The notes beneath the pieces were generated by a model. It saw only the letters and a program-made list of their open reading frames with translations. It did no database searches and was not told where the DNA came from. A DNA stretch of 54,728 nt from Magnetococcales bacterium (GTDB taxonomy: Bacteria; Pseudomonadota; Magnetococcia; Magnetococcales; JADFZT01): positions 1 to 54,728 of the forward strand of contig JADFZT010000026.1 in NCBI GenBank assembly GCA_015232395.1, written 5' to 3'. This document shows positions 42,706 through 52,600 of the stretch, one piece after another. Numbering within the stretch: position 1 is the first letter of the stretch; each line of letters opens with the position of its first letter. A program made the position numbers and the translations under genes.

Positions 42706-43479
42706 CTATTCCGACGACAACTCCGCCTCCCTCTCCCCTTTTCTCTCCCCCTTGTCAGCCAGCTTTTGCAGCGTCTTCCAAGCCCGTCCCAACTCAAAGG
42801 GCGCATGGGCGTTGGAGCCTGGTGAGATCAGGGCGTTATGGCGCTGTAAAATCTTGAGATAGGGTTCCATGGGGTTTTGATAGGCGGGGTTCAGCTCGAT
42901 GGCGATGCCGTTGGCGGTGGCTTTTTTGACCACCTCTTCGAAGCGTTCCATGGGAAAGGGGGTGTTGTAGAGGTGGCAAATGCCCCCGGGATGGGCGATG
43001 GCATCCACCTGGGGATTTTCAGCCAGTGCCATCAACCCCTTATACTCCAGCTCCACCGCCCGCTCCGGCTCCAGCGTCCCCACATCCCAGCCATGGCCAG
43101 GATAGCTGTGGACCGCCCCCAGAATAAACTCCACATGCTCCGCCATCTCAGAGGTCAGCAGCAAACCTCCATCAAAATCGGTAATGGGCACCTCCAGGCC
43201 GATGCCGATCATGATCCGGTCCCGATGTTTTTCCCGCAGAGCGCGCAACTGATCCAGATAGCGTCTGAACCAACCACTTTCGGTGGCAATGTCGGGTTCG
43301 GTATGTTCGGTAAAAATCAGCCGGGTGAGGCCTGAATTGATGGCCTGATCCACCATGTCGGAAAGATCGGCCAAGCCGTCGGAAAGGTTGGAATGGGCGT
43401 GATATTCCCAGGGAGGGATGGGGGCCGGAAGGGGGGTGGCGGGGATAAAGAGGGTCTTGATGTCAGGCTTTCGCCTCAC
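42706..43479 (-). CDS. PHP-domain metal-dependent hydrolase
   Basis: 257 residues. The PHP motifs are in order: EYHAHSNLSDG (motif I, H-x-H), FTEHTEPD (motif II), GLEVPITD with the ligand Glu, FILGAVHSYPG (motif III), AIAHPGGIC and, near the end, the GSNAHAP segment in place of the more usual S-D-A-H. The arrangement suits a trinuclear-metal phosphoesterase such as histidinol-phosphatase or a relative of the PolX/YcdX group. The replacement of the last Asp by Asn may alter metal binding. Its start overlaps the stop of the DnaJ-domain gene by 4 bp, so the two are co-translated. No his gene is nearby, so histidinol phosphatase activity is doubtful. Confidence 0.8.
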   Translation of the reverse strand: MRRKPDIKTLFIPATPLPAPIPPWEYHAHSNLSDGLADLSDMVDQAINSGLTRLIFTEHTEPDIATESGWFRRYLDQLRALREKHRDRIMIGIGLEVPITDFDGGLLLTSEMAEHVEFILGAVHSYPGHGWDVGTLEPERAVELEYKGLMALAENPQVDAIAHPGGICHLYNTPFPMERFEEVVKKATANGIAIELNPAYQNPMEPYLKILQRHNALISPGSNAHAPFELGRAWKTLQKLADKGERKGEREAELSSE

Positions 43480-43814
43480 CGTTTTCGCATCCCCCGCAAG
43501 AGCCGTAAAAATTCGGGTGGGGCCTTCTTTTTGCGGCTCTTGCCCAGATGTCGGCTGGTGGAAACAGTCTTGCAGAATTCTGAGATGATGTCAGCATCCA
43601 GGAGGTTGCGTTTGTCAGGATCCTTCAGCACCAGGTACGCCTCCACCATGGTTTTGAACAGCTCCTCGGAGTTTGGATCCTTGGCGACATCGGGGTGATG
43701 CACCCGAGCCAGATCACGAAAGGCCCGTTGGATACCCTTTTGGGTCGCATTTTTGGGAATGCCCAGAATATCGTAATAATCCGTGAGAGCCTTCTGACCT
43801 GGCATACCAACCAT
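43476..43814 (-). CDS. DnaJ-domain protein
   Basis: 112 residues from ATG 43814, which has AAAGGAG 7 bases upstream (the longer frame to 43844 does not). Residues 9-72 form a complete J domain: DYYDILGIPKNATQKGIQRA, HHPD with the essential HPD, then a helix III and LKDPDKRNLLD. It should therefore be able to stimulate a DnaK partner, in contrast to the HPD-less protein at 5.1 kb. The C-terminal 40 residues are basic (GKSRKKKAPPEFLRLL). There is no zinc-finger or substrate-binding domain, so it is a type III J protein. It is coupled to the PHP hydrolase by overlap. Confidence 0.9.
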   Translation of the reverse strand: MVGMPGQKALTDYYDILGIPKNATQKGIQRAFRDLARVHHPDVAKDPNSEELFKTMVEAYLVLKDPDKRNLLDADIISEFCKTVSTSRHLGKSRKKKAPPEFLRLLRGMRKR

Positions 43815-43855
43815 GCGTCTACTCCTTTGGCGACCTGATACCACTTTTTAGGATG

Positions 43856-43904
43856 GTAAAAAAACTGGCGGCGGTCGTGGGAAACCCGCTCCCCCGACCG
43901 CCGC
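43856..43904 (-). terminator. Terminator of the Na/Pi symporter gene
   Basis: GCGGCGGTCG (43868-43877) pairs with CGACCGCCGC (43895-43904). On the minus strand the stem is followed by CAGTTTTTTT. It separates the symporter gene from the DnaJ-domain gene. Confidence 0.85.
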
Positions 43905-43932
43905 TTCAAGTCAAACAGTCAGCTTCAGGGGA

Positions 43933-45750
43933 TTACACAGCCACCAGAGCTGAGGAGCCTTCCTGGTGCATCACCAGACGGGCAATCCGCTTGGAGTGGC
44001 TGTAGATCCGTTTGTAGTTTTCAAGGATATCGCTCAAGAGAGAGAAGGCCAAGAGTTCATTGGTGGTATGCTCACCTTGAAGCAGATTTTTATGCTTCTC
44101 CAGGACCAAATCATCCATGGCATCCACCACATCCGCTTCCAGTTTCAGAACCATTTTGGCAGCGTCGGGGCGATCATGCTCATAGGCGGCCATGGCGGAC
44201 TGGAAGGCTTTGACCACCACTTCGTGGAAGCCATTCAGGGTGTTGATCTCATCCTCACCCAGCTGCACTTTGCGCTGGGAGCACACTTCGGCCAGATGGA
44301 ACATGTGGGTCTCGACGATGTCACCGATATTTTCCAGCTCGGTCACGGTCGTCATGGCGGACATCGCCTCGTCAGCACTCTTTTCGGTGAGATCCCCCCG
44401 GCCGATTTTGGCCAGATATTTGGAAATTTCACCATAGAGGATGTCGGCCTTGTCATCCATATCCCGGACAGTGGTCATATAATCGACGTTGCCGGTATAG
44501 ACCCCCTTGGGAATACCGTTCAACATTTCGGTCACCACTTCACCCATACGGCCCGTCTCACGACGCACCATGCTCAGAGCGAGGGGAGGAGTGGAGAGCA
44601 TACCGTCATTAAGATATTTGGGACGGTAGGCCGCTTGGGCTTCCTCTTCGACAGTGGCCTCCTTGAGGGGCACGATCTTCATCACCAGCTTGGCAAAGGG
44701 GCCAGCGAAAGGAAGGAAAATCAAGGTATTGACCACATTGAAGACGGTGTGGGCGTTGGCGATCTGCCGGGGAGCCTCAACAGCAAGCTTGGCAGTACCG
44801 GTGAGACCCACATCGGCTACTGGAGACATGGTGGTGACTAATTCCACCAGTTGGTCGATAAAGCCGACCCAGAGCAGCACCCCCGCGATATTGAAGAGCA
44901 GATGGGCTACCGCAGCCTGAACCGCTTCACGGCTCTTGCCGATACAGGCCAGCATGGCGGTGACACACGTACCGATGTTGGCGCCAAAAGCGAGGGCGAT
45001 ACCCGCTGGCAAGGTGATAAACCCCTGCCCCGCCATGACGATGACGATGCTGGTCGTCGCCGAGGAGGATTGCACAAGCCCTGTAAACAGAGCCGCCACC
45101 AGGATACCCAATATCGGATTGGACATGGAGGCCATGAGATCCAGGAAGGGCTGGAAGGAGCGCAGGGGCTTCATCGCGCCACTCATCACACCCATACCGA
45201 AGAAGACCAGACCCAAACCCATCAGCACCAAACCCCAATGCTTGATCCGCTCTTCCTTGGCCACCAGGGACATCAACCAACCGGAGGTCACCATCAGCAA
45301 GGCATACTTGGTAACCTTGAAGGCGACGATCTGGGCGGTGATGGTGGTACCGATGTTGGCGCCGAAGATCACCCCGATGGATTGGGTGAGATTCATCAGG
45401 CCTGCGGTCACAAATCCCACCACGATGACGGTGGTCACCGAAGAGGATTGCACCACCGCAGTGGTGAGCGCCCCGGTGATGACCCCGGCCACCCGGTTGG
45501 TGGTCATCTTGGCCAGGACATCCTTCATCTTGTCCCCGGCCACATGGCGCAGGGATTCGGTCATCATCTCCATGCCGTAGAGGAACAGGGCCAATCCCCC
45601 AAACAAGGTCATGGCCATCTTCCACCAGTCGATCCCCTTATCAGATGATGATCCGGCAAAGGCAGGATCGATCATTAAAAAGAGGGTGACCATAATCCCC
45701 ATCATTACCCATGGTCGATGGTCTCGTGGCAATTTCAATAGATACGGCAT
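43933..45750 (-). CDS. Na/Pi-cotransporter II-related protein with PhoU-like domain
   Basis: 605 residues. After a leader-like hydrophobic segment there are about nine membrane helices in two inverted halves, each with the family Q-S-S-S motif (TTAVVQSSSVTTVIVVG and FTGLVQSSSATTSIVIV) and a GANIGT sequence (GVIFGANIGTTITA and ALAFGANIGTCVTA). The C-terminal 200 residues are a helical PhoU-like domain (REFSP-type helices with MDDKADILYGEISKYL and MTTVTELENIGDIVETHM). The protein should import phosphate with sodium, with the PhoU domain regulating it. It is a single-gene unit with its own terminator. Confidence 0.9.
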   Translation of the reverse strand: MPYLLKLPRDHRPWVMMGIMVTLFLMIDPAFAGSSSDKGIDWWKMAMTLFGGLALFLYGMEMMTESLRHVAGDKMKDVLAKMTTNRVAGVITGALTTAVVQSSSVTTVIVVGFVTAGLMNLTQSIGVIFGANIGTTITAQIVAFKVTKYALLMVTSGWLMSLVAKEERIKHWGLVLMGLGLVFFGMGVMSGAMKPLRSFQPFLDLMASMSNPILGILVAALFTGLVQSSSATTSIVIVMAGQGFITLPAGIALAFGANIGTCVTAMLACIGKSREAVQAAVAHLLFNIAGVLLWVGFIDQLVELVTTMSPVADVGLTGTAKLAVEAPRQIANAHTVFNVVNTLIFLPFAGPFAKLVMKIVPLKEATVEEEAQAAYRPKYLNDGMLSTPPLALSMVRRETGRMGEVVTEMLNGIPKGVYTGNVDYMTTVRDMDDKADILYGEISKYLAKIGRGDLTEKSADEAMSAMTTVTELENIGDIVETHMFHLAEVCSQRKVQLGEDEINTLNGFHEVVVKAFQSAMAAYEHDRPDAAKMVLKLEADVVDAMDDLVLEKHKNLLQGEHTTNELLAFSLLSDILENYKRIYSHSKRIARLVMHQEGSSALVAV

Positions 45751-46315
45751 ATTTCCTCCTCGGTGGTGGATTCCTGCTGGCAGCAGAATGAATAGTCTGG
45801 CATGACCGCCGGTTATCCCAAGCGTGCATATTGGTGTCAGACCGGGTATCGACGTCGTTTATTTTTCAAGCTTATTGGATGCTGAAATGGAAGCCATGCC
45901 TCTATCCAGTGCGGATGATTGGCTTCGGACAGCCTGCTTTTCGAGAGCCCCCTCTCACAAAATTTTCTTATACGAGCGAAAACATCATTTTGTTTTGTGA
46001 AATTTGTGTAACGAGAACGTTACACGGGCGTCATAATAGTAACCTTTCCACATTCAAATCAAGACCAAATGTCCGATAATTACACTTTTTTCCACTCCCT
46101 ATCCCCACCCCCTCAAAAGCGGAGGTGAGCTGTTGAAATGGACCGCCTCTTTGGATTAAACCTTCCAGGTATCCCGATGGTAGAGTGGACCGGATGGAAA
46201 ATATTTTCCGCTCCCTTGTAAAGGTCGGGAAGTTAGCGTGAGTCCCTTGGGGCGACACGAATGGCGGGAGCCACTATTTCAGTCACTTTTTTCCAAAAGC
46301 GAAGGATCGAAACCC
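45751..46315. promoter_or_regulatory. Divergent symporter/aldolase control region
   Basis: 565 bases without a gene. Two perfect palindromes are seen: GTGTAACG-AGAA-CGTTACAC at 46006-46025 and GGAAAATATTTTCC at 46196-46209. The stretch 45955-46080 is AT-rich and could hold promoters for both directions. No Pho box is clear, though the symporter gene would be a candidate for one. Confidence 0.4.
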
Positions 46316-47194
46316 ATGGCGGACACCGACGGCAATCAAGAATCAAAAAACTATCATCTGGATATCCCCATGGAGAGCCAGGTTTCTGGCCTCAAGGGTT
46401 GCAACTCTCTCGATTGGGGGATGAAAAATCGGCTTTCAAACATTTTCGACCCCAAGAGCAATCGCACGGTGATGCTGGCTGTGGATCACGGCTATTTCAT
46501 GGGCCCCACCACCGGCCTGGAGCGGATCGATGTGGATATCGTGCCCCTCCTCCCTTATGCCAACACCCTGATGTGTACCCGGGGTATTTTGCGCACCTCC
46601 ATTCCCCCCACCTTCAACAAGGGTGTGGTGCTCCGGGCGAGCGGTGGCCCCTCCATCCTCAAAGAGCTTTCCGATGAGGAAATTGCGGTCAACATGGAGG
46701 ATGCCCTGAGGATCAATTCTGCAGCGGTTGCGGTGCAGGTCTTTATCGGTGGCGAATTCGAAACCCGCTCCATCCACAACCTGACCCGGCTGGTGGATGC
46801 AGGCCTGCGCTACGGCATGCCTGTGCTGGGCGTGACGGCGGTCGGCAAAAACCTGGTGCGGGATGCCAAATATATGCGTCTGGCCACCCGCATCTGTGCC
46901 GAACTCGGCGCCACTTACGTCAAAACCTACTATGTGGATGATTTTGAAACCGTCACCGCCGCCTGCCCGGTGCCCATTGTGATTGCCGGTGGTAAAAAAA
47001 TTCCGGAACTGGATGCGCTGACCATGGCCTATAATGCCGTACAGCAGGGTGCTCACGGCGTGGATATGGGCCGCAATATTTTCCAATCCCCAGCTCCAAA
47101 AGCCATGATCCAGGCGGTCAACAAGGTGGTGCACGAAAACATGCCCCCCAAGGAAGCCCTGGCTCTCTATGAAGAGCTGAAAAACGCGGGTTGA
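46316..47194 (+). CDS. LsrF-like class I aldolase/thiolase
   Basis: 292 residues from ATG 46316, with GAAGGA about 10 bases before it; Escherichia coli LsrF has 291. The TIM-barrel DeoC/LacD family signature is clear: [15 protein letters not shown] near 51-65, and the Schiff-base lysine is Lys203 in [11 protein letters not shown], the same number as in Lsr[11 protein letters not shown] near the end binds phosphate. LsrF acts on the phosphorylated autoinducer-2 product; the related archaeal MJ0400 enzyme makes an aromatic-pathway precursor. No lsr transporter or kinase is nearby. The neighbouring aldolase/dehydrogenase suggests a sugar-phosphate breakdown route instead. The exact substrate is open. 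Confidence 0.85.
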   Translation: MADTDGNQESKNYHLDIPMESQVSGLKGCNSLDWGMKNRLSNIFDPKSNRTVMLAVDHGYFMGPTTGLERIDVDIVPLLPYANTLMCTRGILRTSIPPTFNKGVVLRASGGPSILKELSDEEIAVNMEDALRINSAAVAVQVFIGGEFETRSIHNLTRLVDAGLRYGMPVLGVTAVGKNLVRDAKYMRLATRICAELGATYVKTYYVDDFETVTAACPVPIVIAGGKKIPELDALTMAYNAVQQGAHGVDMGRNIFQSPAPKAMIQAVNKVVHENMPPKEALALYEELKNAG

Positions 47195-47211
47195 TATTCT
47201 GACTGCTATCA

Positions 47212-47276
47212 GTGGCCCCTGGCAGGGAATCCCTTTTTTATGAAAGGGAGGCTCCATCCCTTTCATATGGGGCCAC
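47212..47276 (+). ncRNA. Predicted three-way-junction RNA between the aldolase genes
   Basis: GTGGCCCC (47212-47219) pairs with GGGGCCAC (47269-47276). Inside lie a small hairpin AGGG-AAT-CCCT (47224-47233) and a strong one, ATGAAAGGGA with TCCCTTTCAT (47240-47249 and 47257-47266). The perfect pairing of three stems in 65 bases, just upstream of the second gene, suggests a structured leader or processing element. No known riboswitch was matched. Confidence 0.45.
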
Positions 47277-47403
47277 CGATTGCTTTTACCGCCCCCATGC
47301 AGGCCAGATAATCCAGGCTGTCCCAACGCCTGGATAGCTGGCTTTAGAAGCATGGGAATTGCCATCCAGATCAGACTGGAATTGGAAACAGGAATTGCCA
47401 TCC

Positions 47404-49485
47404 ATGAAAAGCCGTTGGAACGACCAGGAAGCTGCCGCCTTCGTTGCCCGCCACGAAGCCCAGTGGGGTCAGGATTTGGCCTTGCGCACCTATACCGGCC
47501 ACCTGCTGGGTAGTGACAGAGAGCTGGTACTCCACGGCGGGGGCAACACCTCGGTCAAATGCTATCGCACCGGCCCCCTGGGGGAGCCCATCGACGCCAT
47601 TCACATCAAGGCCTCCGGCTGCGACCTGGCCACCATGACGCCTCAGGATTATGTACCGTTGAATCTGGGCTATCTGCGACGGCTTTCCACCCTGACACAA
47701 CTGAGCGATGCCCGGATGGTGTCGATCCTCAAGGCCCACACCCTGGAAGGCTCTGACGCGACTCCCTCCATCGAGGCCCTGCTCCACTGTTTTATCCCCC
47801 ACCGTTTTATCGACCATACCCACGCCGACGCCATCCTCACCCTGGGCAACCGCGAGGGGGGGAGTGAGCGCCTTCGGGAGGCTCTGGGGGAGGAGGTGAT
47901 ACTGCTCGATTATGTCCACCCCGGCTTTCAACTCTCCCTGGCCGCCGCCCAGGCCTTTTCGGAAAACCCCCAGGCCAAGGGAATGGTGCTGCTCAAGCAT
48001 GGCCTCATCACCTGGGGAGAGAGCGCCCGGGAAGCCTATGAAGCTACAGTGGAGATGGTCACCCGGGTGGAAAAATATCTGGCCACCCTCAAGCTCCACG
48101 ATCCCCCCCCCTTCGAGGTCACCTCAGAGCCTACCGCCAGGAGCCGTTATCGCAAGCTGGCACCCCGCTTGCGGGGAGCCCTGGCAGTCGCCACTGGCGA
48201 TGACGACCAACCCTGGCAGCGGATGGTGCTGCAGCCCCTGATCACACCGGAAACTTTAAAACTGGCAGATCATCCCCAAGGCCGGGAGATCGCTCTAACC
48301 CCGCCGCTGACATCAGACCATCTGATCCGCACCAAAGCCCTTCCCCTCTGGCTGGACAATCCCGAAGAGGCGGTAGCAGCAGTGGCCGGATATAGCGAAA
48401 GCTATGACGCTTATTTTGAACGCCATCGGGAACACCTGACCCCAGGGGTAAAAAAACGCGATTCCAAACCCCGGATGATTTTGATCCCGGGGGTGGGGGC
48501 GGCCATTGCCGGGAGCGATCTGACTGAATCCACCATCGCCCGGGATATCACCTGCCAGACCATCACCGTTAAAAACCGTATCGCCCAAACCGGTCGCTTC
48601 GAAGGGCTGGATGAGCGCCACCTCTTCGACATGGAATATTTCAGTCTCCAGCATGCCAAACTCAACGCCACCACCCGGTTGCCGCTCCAGGGTTCCATCG
48701 CCCTGGTGACGGGCGCAGCGGGGGCCATTGGGGCTGGGATCTGTCAGGAGCTGTTGCAGCAGGGAGCCCTGGTGGCGGGTACCGATCTGGCGGGGGAAGC
48801 GCTGGAGGCGCTGTCGGAGCGGTTCAAGGCCGATTTTGGCGAACGCTTCATGGGGGTGGCGTTGGATGTCACCGATCCGGAAGCTGTGAAGGAAGGATTT
48901 GGTCAGGTGATCGATGTGTGGGGCGGGGTCGATCTGGTGATCATCAATGCGGGGCTGGCCCACGTCTCTTCCCTGGCCACCATGGATACCGACCGCTTCA
49001 AGCAGCTGATGCGGGTCAATACCGAAGGCACCCTCCATATTTTGGGTGAAGCGGCCCGGCTGTTTGAATTACAAGGCACCGGGGGGGATATCGTCCTCAT
49101 CTCCACCAAAAATGTCTTTGCACCCGGAGCCAACTTTGGGGCCTACAGTGCCACCAAAGCCGCCTCCCACCAGCTGGCCCGAATCGCCAGCCTCGAACTC
49201 GCAAGCCAGGATGTCCGGGTCAACATGGTCGCCCCCGACGGGGTGTTCAGCCATGGGGCCAACAAGTCGGGGCTGTGGGCTGAGGTGGGGCCGGACCGCA
49301 TGCGGGCCAGAGGGCTCGATGAAGATGGCCTGGAAGCCTATTATCAAAACCGAAACATGCTGAAAGCCAAAATTACCGCCACCCACGTCGCCCGGGCCGT
49401 GCTCTATTTTGCCACCCGTCAATCCCCCACCACCGGGGCCACCCTGCCGGTGGATGGCGGCTTGCCGGATGCCACTCCCCGATAA
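47404..49485 (+). CDS. Fused class II aldolase / short-chain dehydrogenase
   Basis: 693 residues from ATG 47404 (AGGAA upstream; longer frame open to 47359). Residues 15-235 form a class II (RhaD/FucA-type) aldolase domain: LHGGGNTSVK near 45, HTHADAILTLG with the metal-binding His pair, and HGLITWG. The C-terminal 250 residues are a short-chain dehydrogenase: VTGAAGAIGAG binds NAD, IINAGLAHVSS follows, and the active site is ISTKN with YSATK. A linker domain joins them. This is the architecture of the bifunctional rhamnulose-1-phosphate aldolase/lactaldehyde dehydrogenase family, though no rhamnose genes are present. With the LsrF-like gene it probably forms a two-step sugar breakdown path. 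Confidence 0.9.
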   Translation: MKSRWNDQEAAAFVARHEAQWGQDLALRTYTGHLLGSDRELVLHGGGNTSVKCYRTGPLGEPIDAIHIKASGCDLATMTPQDYVPLNLGYLRRLSTLTQLSDARMVSILKAHTLEGSDATPSIEALLHCFIPHRFIDHTHADAILTLGNREGGSERLREALGEEVILLDYVHPGFQLSLAAAQAFSENPQAKGMVLLKHGLITWGESAREAYEATVEMVTRVEKYLATLKLHDPPPFEVTSEPTARSRYRKLAPRLRGALAVATGDDDQPWQRMVLQPLITPETLKLADHPQGREIALTPPLTSDHLIRTKALPLWLDNPEEAVAAVAGYSESYDAYFERHREHLTPGVKKRDSKPRMILIPGVGAAIAGSDLTESTIARDITCQTITVKNRIAQTGRFEGLDERHLFDMEYFSLQHAKLNATTRLPLQGSIALVTGAAGAIGAGICQELLQQGALVAGTDLAGEALEALSERFKADFGERFMGVALDVTDPEAVKEGFGQVIDVWGGVDLVIINAGLAHVSSLATMDTDRFKQLMRVNTEGTLHILGEAARLFELQGTGGDIVLISTKNVFAPGANFGAYSATKAASHQLARIASLELASQDVRVNMVAPDGVFSHGANKSGLWAEVGPDRMRARGLDEDGLEAYYQNRNMLKAKITATHVARAVLYFATRQSPTTGATLPVDGGLPDATPR

Positions 49486-49670
49486 GAGCGACCAAGGACA
49501 ACTCTGAAATTCTGACTTTTGATAAAACCTGACGATCCCGATTATCGATAAAAGCCCCCTGGCCACATGCGATCAGGGCCTCCTGCCGATCCGTCCTGAA
49601 ACACCCATCCGGATCAATCAGGTTAGCCGGGATTTTTCTCTTCAACCCCTGACGAAACCGACTACCATTC

Positions 49671-52600
49671 ATGGGATCCAAGCATCACCGAACCGGCTTT
49701 TTTTTGCGTGAAGGCCTTTTCAACAACTTTGGCCACTTTTCCGAGCTGGAAGCGCGTATCACCGAGCTTCCCAGTGAAAAGGATCGCAACGACGCCTTGG
49801 AGATATTTATCGAAGGGATGCTGGCGACCCGTGCTCTGGATGCCGTCAACGACTTTCAGCCCCTCGATTTTGTTCCCTTTGAGCGTCGCCGGAAGCTTTT
49901 TCCACCCACAGGGGAGACACTGGCACAAGGGGTTTTTAAAACACCAGCCGGGGAGGAGCACCCCTATCACGTGCTGTTCAAACCGGGCAGGCCCCCCCTC
50001 TCCAACCGGGATGTCACCGATTTTCTGGCTCTTCAGGGGCTCTTTCCCCATAAGCTCCTCATCACCAACTGCGACCTGCTCCCCCCGGCCCTCAGCCGTG
50101 AGAAGGGGGTCTACAGCTTGAGAGGGAGCGATCTGGACCGGTTGGAGCGCCGAGAGATTCTCGCCATCCGCCGCTGGTTGCAAGGGGGAGGTCTCACGGT
50201 GGAACGGCAGGTTTTGCCCAGACACCTGGAAACCGCACGGGGAGAGATCCACAATGGGCTAAACCGCACGGATCAGGGCTCGGTGATCTTTCCCCCCGGT
50301 CTGGAGAGCGCCCGCCTGCTGCTGGCCCTCGGGGAAAAGCAGGCCGGACGACGCACCCTGCTGATCTGGAGCCCCAGCTTTGACCGCTTGCAGCAGATCC
50401 TCAATATCTGGCGTCAACAAGCCACCTGGCAGGCCCTCTCCCCCTTGCTGGTCCACGACCCCAAAGCCCCCACCCCGCCAGATCATCCCCCCCTGAAAAC
50501 GGAAGAGCTGAATTTTCCCCTGGCGGTGGAAGCAGAAGATATTCGGCGCTTTCTGGCTTGGCGGAGTAACAGCACCAAAGCCATTCTCGCCACCCATTCG
50601 GCGGCTTCCCTGGTGGCAGAGGCATTGACAGAACAGACCCCACCGGAGCTGGCTGTTTTTCTCGATGCCCACCACCCGCCCCTCTCCAGCCCCGGCGAAT
50701 CCCTTCAGGCCCTCCTGGACAACCCCACCCTCAGAGGCCGCAAAACCCTCTTTTTGGCCCCGGTGGAGCACCATCAGGAGATCACCCGCAAGGATAAGAA
50801 TGGAGAGGCCAAAACCCTCTTTTCCCTAAAGGATCAAAAACGCTTCGGCCCTCCCTTGCATCAACTGGCCGTGGCCGAAGCCGCCAAGCTGGGGCTCGTG
50901 GCGCCCACCCGGCTGGTGCTCTATGTGGTAACCCCCGAAAGCCTCGAACAAGCCGCCGCCACGAAAAAAAACAGCCCAGAGGAATCCCCTGCTCAAACCC
51001 CAGGCGAGCCCCTTCCAGCCGCCGCCCTCACCATCGATCGCTCCCAGGAACCCTCTGTCACTGAAAATCCGAAAACTGATAATCCGGTAGAAGAGCCAGA
51101 GCTGGATCCGACAACAGTCACCGATTTTGCCTTTTGGGAGCCCCCCGAAGAGGTAGCTGAAGAGGTGGCTGAAGAGGTAGCTGAAGATTTATTAAAACCT
51201 GCTGAAACCACCGATACCTCTCCAGACAAAGCCGCCCCCGAAGAACAGCCCGAACCATCCGAGGCCACCCCTGCTGCTGAACACTCCCCAGTGAATAAAA
51301 AATCGGCGCTATCGGATAAGGCACAAAGTGATGGGGAGCAAGAACTCCCGGAGGAAGTACCTACGGCATCTACCGATACCAAAACCACCCGCACCGCTGC
51401 TGAACAAGCGCCATCAGAAGCAATCCGGGAGCCTGCTGAAAAGACGGCAGGGAAGGAAGCGACCGACAGCAGCGATTCCGATGCCCCCACCCAGAAAACC
51501 AAACCCCGCAAAGCCAAAGCTGCGACTCCCCCTACCCCATCCCCCCACCATCAGGCTCTCTGGTTGGCCCTGGGTCAGGTGATGGCAGAGAGCAAAATTC
51601 ACAAGGTGCTCTCTCTACACCCCTCTCCCCCTCTCGCCCAGGCGTTCATCACCGCTGATCTCCCTCAAAGATCGGCAGAAGAAGGAAAAATAGAGACCTT
51701 CCATGTCAACGGGACCATGGGATCAAGCGAGGTTAAATCCTCTATAGCCGCATATGCGGATGGAGATAAAACCGCCCTCCTCTCCCTCCCCTTCGGCTAC
51801 GATCCCCACCCCGACTCTCCCCCCTGGCAGCTGGCGGTTATCTCCCCCCCCAAATCGGGCCGGGGAGACTCCCTGGGGGTAATTTCGCGATTGATGAGCC
51901 AACCGGCTTCCTCCCCCCCCGCCAAAGCCCCGGCCATTCTGCTGATCCCCCTGTTTTTGGAGGGAAAGCCCGGAGAAAATCTGGCGGAGCGGCTCCAGAA
52001 AACCAATCTGGCCGGGGAGCTTGATCTCATCCAGTGCCATGTGGAGCTGGAGGGCAGCTTAAGTGACATCATCCGCCTGTTGGGAGAAAACAAGGGGCGT
52101 ACGGGTCATTGGAATGCCGCACCTCTGCTGGCTGAACGATTGGCGGAAAAAATCGATATCCAAGCGCCCAACGAACTCTTGGAAGAAGCGCGCCAGAGCG
52201 TGTCCGAATATCTGGTGGATCAACTGGGCTCCTTGTGGGACCAACGCTTCGGTGAATTTATCGCCTTTCGGGATCGTGCGGGCCACGGGGAGCTACCCAA
52301 AAAACATCCCGATCATCCGGAGCTGGGACGCTGGGGAGAGCTGCAACGGGAAGCCAAAGCCAAAGGGCTTCTCTTGGAAGAACGGCTCAAACGCCTGGAG
52401 GCCGCCCGGTTTGTCTGGGATCTGGAGCAGGCTGGCTGGGAAAAACAGCTCAGAGAGGTGGTGCGCTTCAAGGAGACCCACGGCCACGGCAAAATTCCCG
52501 ACTCTCTGAAGGATAATCCAGAGCTGGGCAAATGGTGCAAACTGCAACGCAAGCTCAAAGCCCACGATGAACTGGCCCCGGAGAGGATCGCCAGGTTGGA

